NCBI GenBank assembly: GCA_003024785.1 | Contig: PUQB01000368.1 | Location: forward strand, 1 to 64,000 | Source: Selaginella tamariscina | Taxonomy: Eukaryota; Streptophyta; Lycopodiopsida; Selaginellales; Selaginellaceae | Reading direction: 5' to 3' | DNA: 64,000 nt | Notes under the pieces: generated by a model | Databases searched by the model: none | Seen by the model: the letters and a program-made list of their open reading frames with translations, nothing else | What the model was told of the DNA's origin: nothing | Translations under genes and position numbers: made by a program | Shown here: positions 35,391 through 47,001 of the stretch, one piece after another | Numbering within the stretch: the stretch's first letter is position 1 | Layout of the letters: every line of letters begins with the position of its first letter

Positions 35391-35805
35391 TAAAAGTGGG
35401 GCGCAAAGTCCCAGGTGTGGGACGTGCAAGACCAATGGCGGAAAGCCTCGATAGGAAGGGACCAATAGGCAAGGCTCTACAGTTAGGACCAGGGTGGGCT
35501 TTACCAGGCACCATCAAGGCCACAACAACGACAATGACGGACAAGCACTACGACGGACAGCCGACAATAGTTACTTTGGCCCGAACATCCACCTAGATGG
35601 AACTCAGTCCAAGGCACCCCGGCACAAGGCAGCCAAACTCAACGGGGAACCCCCAAGGAAGCACAACAGGAAGGACGGCGCAGCCAGAAGCAAGATCTCC
35701 ACACACACGTGTGGCCAACTTATAGGGTCACATGGTTCATGAGGATGGACTGCACGTGTGAGGCACGTACTACAAAGGCAATGATGGTCGAACGGCATCA
35801 TCATT

Positions 35806-36525
35806 GTGTATTTGGGTGTAGGGATAGTCATGCTAGTCACCTCAGAGGACGTCATGAGGACCGCCACATCACCTATACTCGAGAAGGAGGTGTATATAGT
35901 GCAATACTTCCACTACTATGATGACAAATTGAACGGAGAGGAACAGGCCAATGGCGATCCAAGAGATTCACTGGTCATTGAGGGCCAGGAGCAAACAGTG
36001 GAACTCATGTTGCCCAGGTACTCCAGGTTCAAAGAATTGATCAGCCGACCCGACGTTCGGCAGGTCAGGAGACAGTTGCGTTTGGACAAGTTCTTCGACT
36101 TTCCATGGGGAGAAGTGGAGACCTCGGGATTCTCTGAGAAGGCCAGATAATTCATCCAGTTTGCAAAACTGGTAGCTAGTCAAACCGGGCACATGGGGAT
36201 CCAGTTCCGCGCAGATGAGAGTGCAGTCTTCCGCATTATGTTCGACAAACTAGCGATAGTCTTCCCACTACTAGGGAACGGCCTCGCATTAGGGGAATTA
36301 TTGGATACGGAGCCACAAAAGCCCACCACCACATGTAACCATGCACTATGGGGCATACAAGGAATGGAGGAAGCGGCCGAATTCATAGCACTAGTGGTCG
36401 TCATGCTCACGGGAAGAATGGGAAGACAAATCACCAGGCGGTTGGCAAATGGCCTCTACAAGGCCTGGGAAGGAGTCGCGGTGAATTGGCAGACTGCCTT
36501 AAGTAGTACTTGGTTCTGGCTCTAA
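35806..36525 (+). pseudogene. Unrecognised retroelement-associated ORF (one in-frame stop)
   Basis: One reading frame runs from 35806 to 36525, interrupted only by a TAA at about 36148. It contains EKEVYIVQYFHYYDD, RQLRLDKFFDFPWGE and QFRADESAVFRIMFDKLAIV, and a hydrophobic stretch EFIALVVVMLTG. I do not recognise the family. It has no RT, protease or integrase motif. Its position between retroelement parts suggests an accessory ORF of an LTR element or a captured host fragment. Confidence 0.4.
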
Positions 36526-37816
36526 CCAGCAGTATTCACGGAGTTCAGAGCGGGACTGAGCGAAGACTTTCCATAGTAGGCCATATCACTATCATGACCA
36601 CAATCTTGTTTGGCCGAACTACAGTTAGAGCACCACCACAACTTCAAATAAGGGAGGAAGAGCAGATCAAAACAAGTTAGGACAACTGTAAGGAGCAACC
36701 AGGACCCCGGACTCGACAGAGAAGCAGGCAGGAGGCAGCCCCCCTCCTGACTAGGAACCACCTAGGTAGGGGACGACGGAACCTATACATGCGGTCCCCC
36801 TAGTTGTGGGACCCTTGTTACCATTGGAATCGCCATCAGAAATACTCGAACGATCGACCGGGCCCGGCCAAGAAGAAAAGAGTCAAAGGTTACCTACCAA
36901 CATTTTCATGTCGGCGGTCGGTGGGCCTCAACGGTCTACATCAAGCTTGCAAAGGCCTTTGACCAAATAAAGGAAGCAATGGCAAGTGTATAACAACCTC
37001 GACCTCCTAGACGTGGCAAAAGGAACACGATGCCATAATAGCTAAAGCTTGCGGAACAACGACAGACGCACGGGAGGACACCCAATAAACTAAGGAACTA
37101 CTTTGCCAAGGAGGCCGACTGTGTAAGATAGTATTGAAAGGGAAGAAGGACGCCTAGGAACTCTAGAGCGAGAGAGTAACGAAATTCCGTAGGTTACATA
37201 GTGAGTGCAATACCCTCCTCGGGCTACTGGACGACCACCAGCAACACCCGCAGCTAGGCCATAATAGAGAAAGAACGACAAATTCATGAACTCAAGACTT
37301 GGATCGAGCAAGCTCGAAGAAGCCCAAGCAGAGCTAACGGCAATTAAGAAAGAGTTGCACCAAAGGGCTTAACTCACAAGGGCAAAACCGCACCTATGGC
37401 CAGCCAACAGGAACCCCTACCTGGAGGGCCAGAGGCGAGTGTTGCATTACCGCCAAGCATAGGACAAGAGCACAGCTCATCCAGGACCCACCACGAATCA
37501 CTGCCACAGGATTAGTGGAGCACACCCGATAACAAGCCCAACTACTCGCAACAAGGGAACAAGAGTTACAACACTCGCACAAGCGAGTCCGAAAGCTGGA
37601 GGCTCAAGTAAAACACGTGTAGGAACAAAACAGGAGCCGGGTTCATAGGAGGTACAGAAGGCTACCAAGTTACAGAATGCGACGATTGCTGCCCTGAAAC
37701 AGAAGCTAGCCGCAATGGAAAACAAAGCCGCTACCTACTGTGACCACTCGGGCATAACATAGGTGAAGGGAGCACATGGCCTAAGAACGTACCAACGAAT
37801 AAATATAGCATCTGGT
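36526..37816 (+). other. Broken coiled-coil-like coding remnant
   Basis: Plus-strand frames with many stops carry glutamine- and lysine-rich heptad-like text, for example TREQELQHSHKRVRKLEAQV near 37550 and KLQNATIAALKQKLAAMENK near 37670, ending just before an LTR. No known domain is visible. It probably belongs with the ORF at 35.8 kb. Confidence 0.4.
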
Positions 37817-38103
37817 TGATGGTGGTTTGACCACCATCAAATAGCCAGGCAGCACGAACGAGCGGCTGAGCAATGAGGGTACCAACAGATATGGACTGAC
37901 GGCAAAGCTACCAGGCGGCGCATAACCATGTGTAGATCTAATCGTCCAGATCAACTACCCAGGGTACTTGAGACAACACGCGTAAGGGAGGCGCATAAAT
38001 GTGACAAATAGGACTTTGTCACATGGTGGCAGACCAGTGAGAGAGTGCCACATGTACCTACGGTCTAGCGCTAGCCGATCCACTATATAAGCAAGAAGGC
38101 TGG
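37817..38103 (+). repeat. LTR of family B, left part (interrupted by the chromovirus)
   Basis: It starts with a hairpin-forming TGATGGTGGTTTGACCACCA and holds CCACTATATAAGC (TATA) near 38079. At GAAGGCTGG it breaks off at the chromovirus and resumes at 44488. Both parts align with the uninterrupted minus-strand LTR at 46543-47001. Confidence 0.85.
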
Positions 38104-38463
38104 TGTCACGACCCGATACAGGATACAGGATCAGGATATAGAATACAGCCTACAGGATATGCTTGCAAGATATGCCTACAGGATATACCTATAGGATAAG
38201 GGTCACCATTTTTAGCTAGTGACTAGATTAGGCTCATGACCAAATTAGCTCTTGGAGTTGTGAGTATAAAAGCTCCGGCCTAATTGTTATAAATCAGTTA
38301 CTATTAACACCAGTCATTCTACGATCATTTTTGTTCTTTGTTCTTGTCTTGCTCCTTGCCTCATGCTCTTGTTTTATTCCTAATTCTTGTCCTACTCTTG
38401 TCTTGTTTTTAGCTCTTGTCCTGCTCTTAAGTTAAGCCTCCTTGCTCTTGATCGTGGCTTGAC
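38104..38463 (+). repeat. Chromovirus LTR copy 1
   Basis: It starts TGTCACGACCCGATACAGG and ends ATCGTGGCTTGACA. Its 5' half contains TACAGGATATGCCT-like short repeats, and the 3' half is C/T-rich (CTTGTCTTGCTCCTTG). Confidence 0.8.
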
Positions 38464-38674
38464 AGTTTGATAGTAACTGCTTTTATAGCTTCCTGATTTC
38501 CAGTTACTTTGTTTTTCCTTAGCTTTTTTCCCTTGCTTTCCTTTTTTTTTTTTCACAGATCATGGTAGATTTTGAGCAATTTCAACGTGAGCACTAATTG
38601 TTACTTCATGAGTTGGCCACTTTGCGCCAAGTGGTCACAGATCTGCAAGGTTCCACCAACATGGTGCATACAAC

Positions 38675-39133
38675 TGTCACGATTCGATACAGGATGCAGG
38701 ATACAGGATACGGGTTACAGGATATGCCTATAGGATATACCTACAGGATATGCCTATAGGATACCTACAAGATATGCTTACAGGATATTTCATAGGATAT
38801 GCCTATAGGATATACTACAGGATATGCTAAAGGATAAGGGTCACTATTTTTAGCTCATGACCATATTAAACTCATGACCAAATTAGCTTGGAGTTGTGAG
38901 TATAAAAGCTCCGACTTAATTGTTGTACAATCAGTTACTATCAACACCAATCTTTCTACGATCAATCTTGTCTTGTCTTGCTCTTGCCTCCTGCTCTTGT
39001 CTTGTTTCTGGTTCTTAGTTCATGTCCTGCTCCCTATCCTGCTCCTTGTCCTGCTCCCTATCCTGCTTCTGAGTTAAGCTTCCTTGTTTTCGGAATCCTG
39101 CTCACTTCTTTGTTCCTGGATCGTGGCTTGACA
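38675..39133 (+). repeat. Chromovirus LTR copy 2
   Basis: It starts TGTCACGATTCGATACAGG and ends ATCGTGGCTTGACA. It is longer than copy 1 because the TATAGGATAT minisatellite is expanded (about 38710-38835). Confidence 0.8.
38700..38835 (+). repeat. Short tandem repeat inside the chromovirus LTR
   Basis: Repeated variants of (C)TACAGGATATGCCTATAGGATA occur about six times. Shorter arrays of the same unit occur in LTR copies 1 (38120-38200) and 3 (44145-44200). Confidence 0.75.
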
Positions 39134-39230
39134 GTTTGATAATAACTGCTTTCATAGCTTTCCGATTTTCAACTACTTTTTTTTCTTGATTTTTTCCTTC
39201 GTTTTCCTCCTTTTTTCTTTCATAGATCAT

Positions 39231-40365
39231 GGCCGATTTTGAGCAATTTCAATGCGAGCACCAAATATTGCTTCATGAGTTGGCCACTTTGCACAAGTGG
39301 TCACAGATCTACAAGGTTCCACCAACGTGGCGCATGTAGTTGCTGATGCATCCTTCAAGGCTGCTATGCAGGCTCTCTCTCAAGCATCCGTGGTTTCCTC
39401 TCCATCAAACTCTTCTTTATAGCAAAGATTAGCATGCCAGAGAAGTTCAGTGACAATCGAGCCAATTTTCAAGGTTTCCTGAATCAGATCAGGCTTTTGA
39501 TCCGCATGTAACCATGCCGCTACTGACTAATGCACAAAAGGTTGGCCTTTTAGTATCCTTACTAGTTAGATCTCCATGGGCTTGGGTTGCCCCTTTGCTG
39601 GAGCGTGACAATCTATTGATGAAGATTTGAAGGATTTCGTGGCTGCCTTTGAAGCCTGCTTTGGAGATCCCGATAAGTACTGTTTCGCATGCACGAAATT
39701 ATGGAAGCTCACACAAGGATCTCGACCAGCTTCTGTCTATGCATACAATTTCAGCAACTTTGTACGAACATTCATGGGACAAAACTGCATTGATTGAATA
39801 CTTTTGTTTTTGGGTTGATGGATGACATGAAGGACCTTTTCCTTATGCTACCGGATGCCAAACATTAGCGGAGATCATGCAACATGCCATTCACTGCGAT
39901 AATCGTTTATTTGAGCATCGTCAGGAAAAATCCCGTCAGCAGTTCCTACAAGCCAATCCTGCAACTGTAGCACATGTTCCTGTGACACCCTCTGGAGTAG
40001 TCCCTATGGAGGTTGAGAAATACAAGCATGGCCCACTTTCAGTTGCTGAGAAGCAACATCGTCACAATGAAAACTTATGCTTGTATTGTGATGAAGCAGG
40101 ACACAAGGTGGCAGAATGTCCTATTAAAGCCATGAAGTTCAAGACACGTGAAGTTGAAGCTGAAAGTTCAGTCGAAAAACTTCAATGTCCACTTCGTCTA
40201 GGAGCTAGGAAGTTGGATGTAGGTGCAGGATCCATTAGTGCTGCTCATACCATTCCATCACTCAAGTTTCCTATACACATTCTCAATAACCGAGAGCTCA
40301 AGGAGTTTGCCCTGTTAGACAGTGATGCAAATGCATGCTTCATGAATGACACTTTTACAACTTAG
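39231..40365 (+). pseudogene. Chromovirus gag and protease start
   Basis: Gag starts MADFEQFQCEHQ at about 39231, and frameshifts follow. The frame at 39877-40365 is open for 162 codons. It contains the zinc knuckle CLYCDEAGHKVAEC (CX2CX4HX4C, complete) and the protease strand FALLDSDANACFMND, where the usual D-S/T-G has become D-S-D. Confidence 0.8.
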
Positions 40366-41226
40366 CATGGCATTCTAGTGGTGAAGTTGAAGCGTGCAGT
40401 TCCTATAGAGGTTGCGGATGGTTGTCTGATTACTTCTGGCGCAGTTACATGCTACCACCTCTCTCTTGCACTTATGGCGCTTTCAGCTGTTTCGATTTCC
40501 TTCAACTTGATCAAGACTCGGTCGACTCCATTGTTTTGGGCATGCCATGGTTCGTGGTTGTAAATCCTCAGATCGATAGAAGGTCTAGAACACTCACGTT
40601 TTCCTCCCTGGCAGCAGGATCAATTATGTACCTTCCTGCGTGCAAGATATGACCTTAGTGTCTGAGGCAGTACAACTACATGATTGATTGTGCTGGTTCC
40701 TGTATCAGTGTCGAAGGTTCCTCCTCAACATGATTCACCTCCTATTAATCCGTCAACACATCAGCAGGTTCTCTCCACTCCTATAAGTTCACGGATTCTT
40801 ATACAGGGTTCTTCCAATCCTGTATCAGTGTCAAAGGTTCCTCTTCAACAAGATCCATCTCCTGTTGCTTCGTTAACACACTCGCAGGCTCTCTCACTCC
40901 TGTGCATCCACAGACTTCTATATAGGATTCTTCCAATTCTATACACTTGTCAACATCCGCACAGTCCTGCCTCTTTTCATTACTCTATTTTTGTTCCACC
41001 CTTTTTCCTCTTTTTCAGTCACAACTCCCTCCTTCTCCTCTCTGAGTTCTTATCATTACTATGCATGAACTTGCCTGATCCTGCTCCTTTTATCTTTTGC
41101 TTTTCAAGTAACTCCTACGTCCTCTTCTACCTTTCTTGTATTTAACTCTCCTGTTTTTCAATCTCCTTCTCCTTCTCCTTCTCTTACTTCTTCCTTGCCA
41201 TCCTATCACTCCTTTTAGGACATTTT

Positions 41227-44115
41227 TTGACAAGCACAAGGCTACAGTTCTTCATGTTCATAGGTCCTACGACTGTCCTATCGATCTTGCAAGAAAGGAA
41301 GAGTCCACCGTTCGGACCAATTTATGCATTGTCACTTACAAAATTGGAGGTTCTTCACCAGTACATCGAGAAAATTTGGCATCCGACTTCATTCATCACT
41401 CAAAGTCCTCTACAGGAGCACCTATCTTCTTTGTCAAAAAAAATGGAGTTTGTGTTTGGTTGTGAATACAGGGGTTTAAATCAAGTCACATCCGGAACAG
41501 GTACTCATTACCATTGATCCCGGAACTTCTCGATCGCTTGCGAAGAGCAAAGGTATTCATGAAGATCAACTTACGAGGGGCCTACAATCGTGTACGGATT
41601 CGTCCAAGCGATAAGTGGAAGACTGCCTTTCGTAAAAATATGAACATTTCGAGTACATGGTGATGCCTTTCGAACTTACAAATGCCCAGCCGTGTTCCAA
41701 CACATGGTGAATAACATCTTTCGTGACTTCTTGGACCAATTGTGGTGATCTACCTCGATGACATTTTGATTTTCTCTAAGGACCAGGCAGGCACATGACA
41801 AGCATGTATGACTAGTCTTAAGGAAGCTTCGCGAGCATGGCATGTATGCGAAGTTGGAGAAGTGTTTTTTTGACAGGGATATTATGGAGTTCTTGGACTA
41901 CATCGTCTCTCCTATTGGCGTTTCCATGGACATGCACAAGGTGAAGACCATCATAGAGTGGGAGAGGCCCAAGTCTGTACAAGATACAATGTTTCCTTGA
42001 CTTAATACAGGACTTCTCCAAGCATGTACTTCCACTCACGGAACTCACCAAGCGCACAGGGATTTTCTTGGTCTAACAAGGCGGAACATGCATTCACAGC
42101 ACTCAAGAACGCCTTCACGACAGCTCTAATTCTAGCACATCCTGATCCTTCTCGTCCCTTCTTTGTTGAAACAAATGCTTCGGATTTTGCAGTAGGTTTT
42201 ATCATATCACAAGTTGGAGAAGACAAGTTACTCATCATGTAGCATTTTCACTCTCGTAAGTTCCTTTCGGTGGAGATCAATTATGAAATTCATGATAAGG
42301 AATTCAAGGCCACTGTGAATTCGTTTAAGGAGTGACAGCACTTCCTGGAAGGTGTTGCACATCCTGTACAAGTTCTTATGGATCACAAGAACTTGGAGTT
42401 TTTTTAACTAGCTCAAGTTCTTAGTCGGCGACAGGCTAGGTGGAGGAATTCCTATCACTTGTCATTGTCTACAGGCCCGATTTTTGAAATGGCAAGCGGA
42501 CGCATTGTCTAGGCGCTCTTTCCTTACACCGACCCAGCGATCCTGCATATGACTGTCAAAGCAAGTATTGTTGGATCCTGATCGATTCGGCTTGCGGCAC
42601 TACAAGTTCATCAGGCTCCAACAAATTCAACACTTCTACAGGACATCGTTTGCAGTTGGCTATAGACAACTTGCAAAGAATGTGTTCTCACACATTAGTC
42701 CTGACATCGCAAGCTCCTCTTTCTCAGTTCCCGTTCAGACTACAAGTTGTTCGTCATATAGGAAGGACTCCTGTACCGGGAAGGTCTCCTATACATTTCT
42801 GTCGGTGTTTATAGGACTCGTGTGGTACAAGATTGTCATGATACCCGGTTACAAAACATTTTGGTGTGGCCAAGACAGTTGAGTTGGTGACTCGCAACTA
42901 TTGGTGGCCTGGGTTGCGAGGTTTTGTGGAAAGGTTTGTACGGAGTTGTGACACCTGCAACATGTTGAAGATGCCTCGTCACGCACCCTCTGGTCTTTTT
43001 GGAGATCCATTTCTAGATCCCCTTCCTGTTCCTTTGCTCCTTGGAGATCCATTTCTATGGATTTCCTCACAGATCTTCCTTCTTCTTCTCGTGATTTAAT
43101 GCAGTTCTTGTGGTGGTTACCGTTTTACCAAACAGGCTCATTTCCTACTATGCAAAAAGATGGTTAATGCTAAACAACTGTTGAGTTGGTGATCCACGAA
43201 GTGTTTCGACATCATGGTCTTCTTGAGAACATTGTTTTTAATCGAGACCCACAATTTATGTTCAGATTTTGGCGAGAGCTCCTCCGAAGTCTACAAGTTA
43301 AGGCGGATCTTTCTTCGAGATATCATCCGCAAATTGATGAGTAGTTAGAACACACGATTCAGACCTTGAAACAGTATCTTTACTACTTCATTAGTTACCA
43401 ACAGGACAACTGGTTAGACCTTCTTCCTATGGCGGAGTTTGCTCCATTCATGCATCTACAGGCTAGACACCTTTCTTTGCTCTTACAGGCTACCATCCAC
43501 ATTTTGACTTTATTCCTCCTGCTTCTCCTTCTTCCGCTCCTGTAATATATGATCGTTTCCAGCATCTTCGTCAGGTACATGATGATTTCCGAGTTCATCT
43601 TCAATAGGCATAGAAATAGTACAAGCATCATGCTGATGCTCATCGTCAACCGGCACCTACATACAAGGTTGGTGATCTCATGTGGCTTCTTTGTCAGCAT
43701 ATTCACACCAACATGCCTTCTTCTAAGTTGGACTTTTTCAACGCTTGGGTCCTTACAGGATTACAACTGAGGTCAATCCTGTAGCTTTTCAACTATAGCT
43801 ACCATCTACTGTGAAACTTCATTCTGTATTTCACAGCTCTTTGTTGGAACCATATCATTCTTCTTCTCTTCCTAGTCGTGCTTCTTCTCCTCCCCTTAAT
43901 GTGGTCATTGATGATGAACCTGAGTATGAAGTTGCCACCATCCTTGATTTCGTATTCATCGCTGCCAACTTTAATACTTGGTGGATTGAAAAGGTTATTT
44001 GCCTACCGATCGCACTTGGGAACCTACATCCAATCTACTCCATGCTTCTTCCAAGGTTGCTGCCTTTCATCGACGTTATCCTGCTAAACCAGGTCTTAGG
44101 ACTTGTGAACTCGTC
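41227..44115 (+). pseudogene. Chromovirus RT, RNase H, integrase and chromodomain remnants
   Basis: RT text runs from about 41300 to 41990 ([31 protein letters not shown] and [12 protein letters not shown]). RNase H is at 42024-42400 (FSWSNKAEHAFTALKNAF and FFVETNASDFAVG). The integrase finger is at 42866-43000 (YWWPGLRGFVERFVRSCDTC) and its core continues to about 43500. At 43811-44090 a chromodomain is readable across frames: EYEVATILD, then YLVD*KGYLPTDRTWEPTSN with one stop. The chromodomain defines the chromovirus branch, which targets heterochromatin marks (family knowledge). Confidence 0.8.
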
Positions 44116-44116
44116 T

Positions 44117-44131
44117 TTTAGGGAGGAGGTG
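44117..44131 (+). other. Chromovirus polypurine tract
   Basis: The purine-rich AGGGAGGAGGTG lies just before the 3' LTR start TGTCATGACC. Confidence 0.65.
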
Positions 44132-44132
44132 T

Positions 44133-44487
44133 TGTCATGACCAGATACAGGATACAGGATACAGAATACAAGATACGGCCTACAAGATATGCCTATAGGA
44201 TCAGGGTCACCATTTTTAGCTAGTGACTAGATTAGGCTCATGACTAGATTAGCTCTTGGAGTTGTGAGCATAAAAGCTCTAACCTAATTGTTGTACAATA
44301 AGTTTATTATCAACACCAGTCATTCTACAATCATTTTTGTTCCTTGTTCTTGTCTTGTTCCTTATTCTTATCTTGCTCCTTGCCTCATGCTCCTGTCTTG
44401 TTCCTAGTTCTTGTCTTACTTTTGTCTTGTTCCTAACTCGTGTCCTACTCTTGAGTCAAGCCTACTTGCTCTTAAATCATGGCTTGA
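44133..44487 (+). repeat. Chromovirus LTR copy 3 (3' LTR)
   Basis: It starts TGTCATGACCAGATACAGG and ends GGCTTGA, where the final CA is worn. It is followed by the GCTAG target copy. Confidence 0.8.
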
Positions 44488-44920
44488 AGCTAGTAGTGGG
44501 TCAGGGTCCTTCTAGTCCAGTTTTCGTCTTATATCTTGCTCCACCTTTCTGAGACAATTTGTACTCAAGCAAGCAATACATAATAGATAAATACATGCTC
44601 CTTCTGTTTACCACCTCTCTAGTGACTCTCCTCTCACTCCGCTCCTAGGCCAACAACGTACTCATGTAACGAGCGGCAGCACTACTCTAGGAGAACTCCT
44701 CCACCCCTGTACACGGACCCTCGTAGTGTCTAGGTAGAGGCCATTCATTACCTTTTAGTACTCCCAAGGTAGGGCCGGCTTATCGGCATGGACCCTCGGG
44801 ACTGGATGCTATCCACAGCGTCTTGGCAACCACCAAGACTTCATACAGCAACACCACATCTGGCCTGCGGAGTCCCCAATGACCAGCACTGTTACTGTGC
44901 TCTCCTGCTAGTAAGGTCAT
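44488..44920 (+). mobile_element. Family B LTR, right part (to 44655), and leader
   Basis: After the chromovirus, TAGTGGGTCAGGGTCCTTCT continues the family B LTR to CCAACA at 44655. The two LTR parts sum to about 450 bp, against 459 bp in the intact minus copy. The leader that follows (ACACGGACCCTCG, CCACATCTGGCCTGCGGAGTC) matches the minus-strand leader at 46.3-46.5 kb. It ends at about 44920, where inverted gag sequence begins. Confidence 0.8.
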
Positions 44921-47001
44921 CGATTGATTCCCATGGCATCCCGTTGAGCATGGGAAGTGCTCTGATCTGGACCCTCCACTTCGGACATGATGTAGTCTAT
45001 GTCCCTCCTGGTTGTCCCTCGAGGGCCCCCTTCACAGGACCAACCTGACAGCTAGTGGTGCAGCATACCTCAGCTAGACGGTATTCCCTCATCCAGCGGA
45101 TGGCTTTGTAAGAGCATGTGACCCTACAGAATCCCCTCACAGTGTAAGAATGGTCGTGGCTATCGAGGCAGATTCTCCTCGCCCTAAGACGGTATCCCCT
45201 CGTCTCGTGGTGGTTACGGCTCTACCATGCACCCTTGTGGAATTCCCTCATGGGGTCGATATGGTCTTGGTCGCTTGGGTGGATTTTCCTCGCCCTGGGA
45301 TGGAATCCCCCGTCCCTTGCCCAGAGTAACCACTGTGTGGCCCCCCTTGCTGGTACCTCTTCCCATTCCGTCAGTTCGTTGACGTCCAATCACCTTCGCG
45401 CAAGTGGTCGTCCCACGTGTGACTGCCCTTCCGGAGCCTCAGGTTCTCATCCTGGTACCCACCTGGTATGCTACATTATCCGATCAGCTGAACTCCTAGT
45501 GCATAGGTTGTTTTGTCAGTAATTGGTGCCCCTCCCTGTAGGGCCTTCCGGATGAAGCTCTTCCTCCCCTCTTTCCGGGCATCCACGGTCCTCCCGCCTT
45601 ACCCTGGTAGTGACGACGGCCCTGGGTTTCCTACCTTATGTCCCTCGTATGTTGGCCACACAAGATCTCTTGCTCTCGTCCCCCATTTCCATCTGTGCTG
45701 ATTTTGCCGCCTCGAGATTCCTGCCTCCAACACAGCCTTCCCTCTCCTGGGGTTCTCCTGCGCAGGGTTTCCTTCCTCGCAGGTACTCATCAAACACAAG
45801 TTTGGCTCTTCGGTGTGGAGGCTCATCGTAGCCATCACTTTCACCTACGTCAAGAGGGGGTGGAGGGCTTTCATTGTCCTGCATCCGTCCCACTTGCGTC
45901 TTAGGTCATTGCCAAGCGGGGTCACCTGTCCAGGTGCTACTCATTTTTGCACACTCCTACACTGAATGACATCTGGACGTGTTGCGGGTTCTTCATTCTT
46001 TTCTTCATCGTTTATGGCTTGCGATTGCCTCTGATGCTGTTGTGCCAAGTTTATCACTTTTTAGAGATTCGGCCATATGGTGTTTACATCGTTTCCTCGG
46101 GTAGGCGAGGCATGGGTTGATTGTGGCAACCAAGGTACCTCTTTGCCCTCCATTAACCTCTCTCGGCTAGCCCAACGCATCCTCATGGCCAACTAGTACT
46201 CATTGATCTCTAGTTGTTCAAATGAGTTATTCATGACTCTTCAGTCTCCCCTTTGGGCCAACACTCTACTTGCTACGGTGAACTCCATCCATGTGTAATT
46301 ACAATCCCTCTATGGTCGCCACAAATGGTTGTCGGGGACTCCGCATGCTAGATGTGGTGTTATATAAAGCCTCGGTGGTCGCCAAGATGTTGTTGGTAGC
46401 GTCCAGTCCCGGGGGTCTACATTGGTGAGCCAAACTTAACGTGGGAGCACTAGAAGGTTTTGAGATGGCCTCTACCCGGACACCGCGAGGGTCCGTGTAC
46501 AAGTGAGCATGAGTTCTCCTAGGCACAGTGCTCTCACTCCCTTGTTGGAATATCACTGGACTAAGAGTGGGGCAAGAGGAGAGTAAATGAGAGAGGTGGT
46601 AGACAAAATGAATATTAAGTATATTTCATGTCCGGATACAACGTTCCTAGAGAAGGTGGAGCAAGATACAAAGAAGAAAATGAACTAGAAGGAACCCAAC
46701 CCATTACCAGCCTTCCTGTTTATATAGTGAGTCAGCCAATGCTAGACCCTAGGTACAAGTGGCACTCTCCTACTAGTCTACTGCCCTATGACAAAGTCCT
46801 ACCTGTAGCATTTATGCACCTCCGTTACACGTGCTGTCCCGAGTACCTTAGTAGTTGATCCAGACATCGAATCTATGTTGGGTTAAGTGCCGCTTGACAG
46901 TTGTCGTTGTCGTCTTTACTTGTTACCTTCACATCTTGGCTACTTTGTCCTGTCACTTGTTCACGCCGGCTAGCAGTTTGACGGTGGTCAAACCACCATC
47001 A
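44921..47001 (-). mobile_element. Family B element, minus strand (LTR, leader, gag fragment)
   Basis: Read on the minus strand, there is an LTR at 47001-46543, a leader to about 46290, and then gag-related sequence down to about 44925. It includes the same pre-gag text seen at 1.95 and 13.55 kb (GAGGGAATACCGTC...GGTATGC and CCCGTGAAGG). It stops at the junction with the plus-strand leader. No protease or RT is present. It is the same family as the copies at 1.8, 10.9 and 13.4 kb. Confidence 0.78.
46543..47001 (-). repeat. Uninterrupted LTR of family B
   Basis: 459 bp on the minus strand, from TGATGGTGGTTTGACCACC to CCAACA, with ACTATATAAACAGG as a TATA region. It preserves the site (AGGAAGGCTGGTAATGGG) into which the chromovirus inserted in the other copy. 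Confidence 0.85.

Larger units (their letters stand above)
38104..44487 (+). mobile_element. Chromovirus (Ty3/gypsy with chromodomain), nested, with three LTR copies
   Basis: The structure is LTR (38104-38463), a short gag start (about 38464-38674), LTR (38675-39133), internal region (39134-44132), LTR (44133-44487). Order and motifs are gag from about 39230, a CCHC knuckle, a protease, RT, RNase H, integrase and a C-terminal chromodomain. A polypurine tract lies at 44120-44130. The element is inserted in a family B LTR and flanked by GCTGG (38099-38103) and GCTAG (44489-44493), a 5-bp target duplication with one change. The extra LTR at the 5' side points to recombination between two tandem copies. 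Frameshifts and stops make it inactive. Confidence 0.88.

Noticed and set aside
35285..35742. Open frames of 82-103 codons at 35.3-35.7 kb
   Set aside because: They overlap the LTR-like block and its edge, show no domain, and are open in several frames at once.
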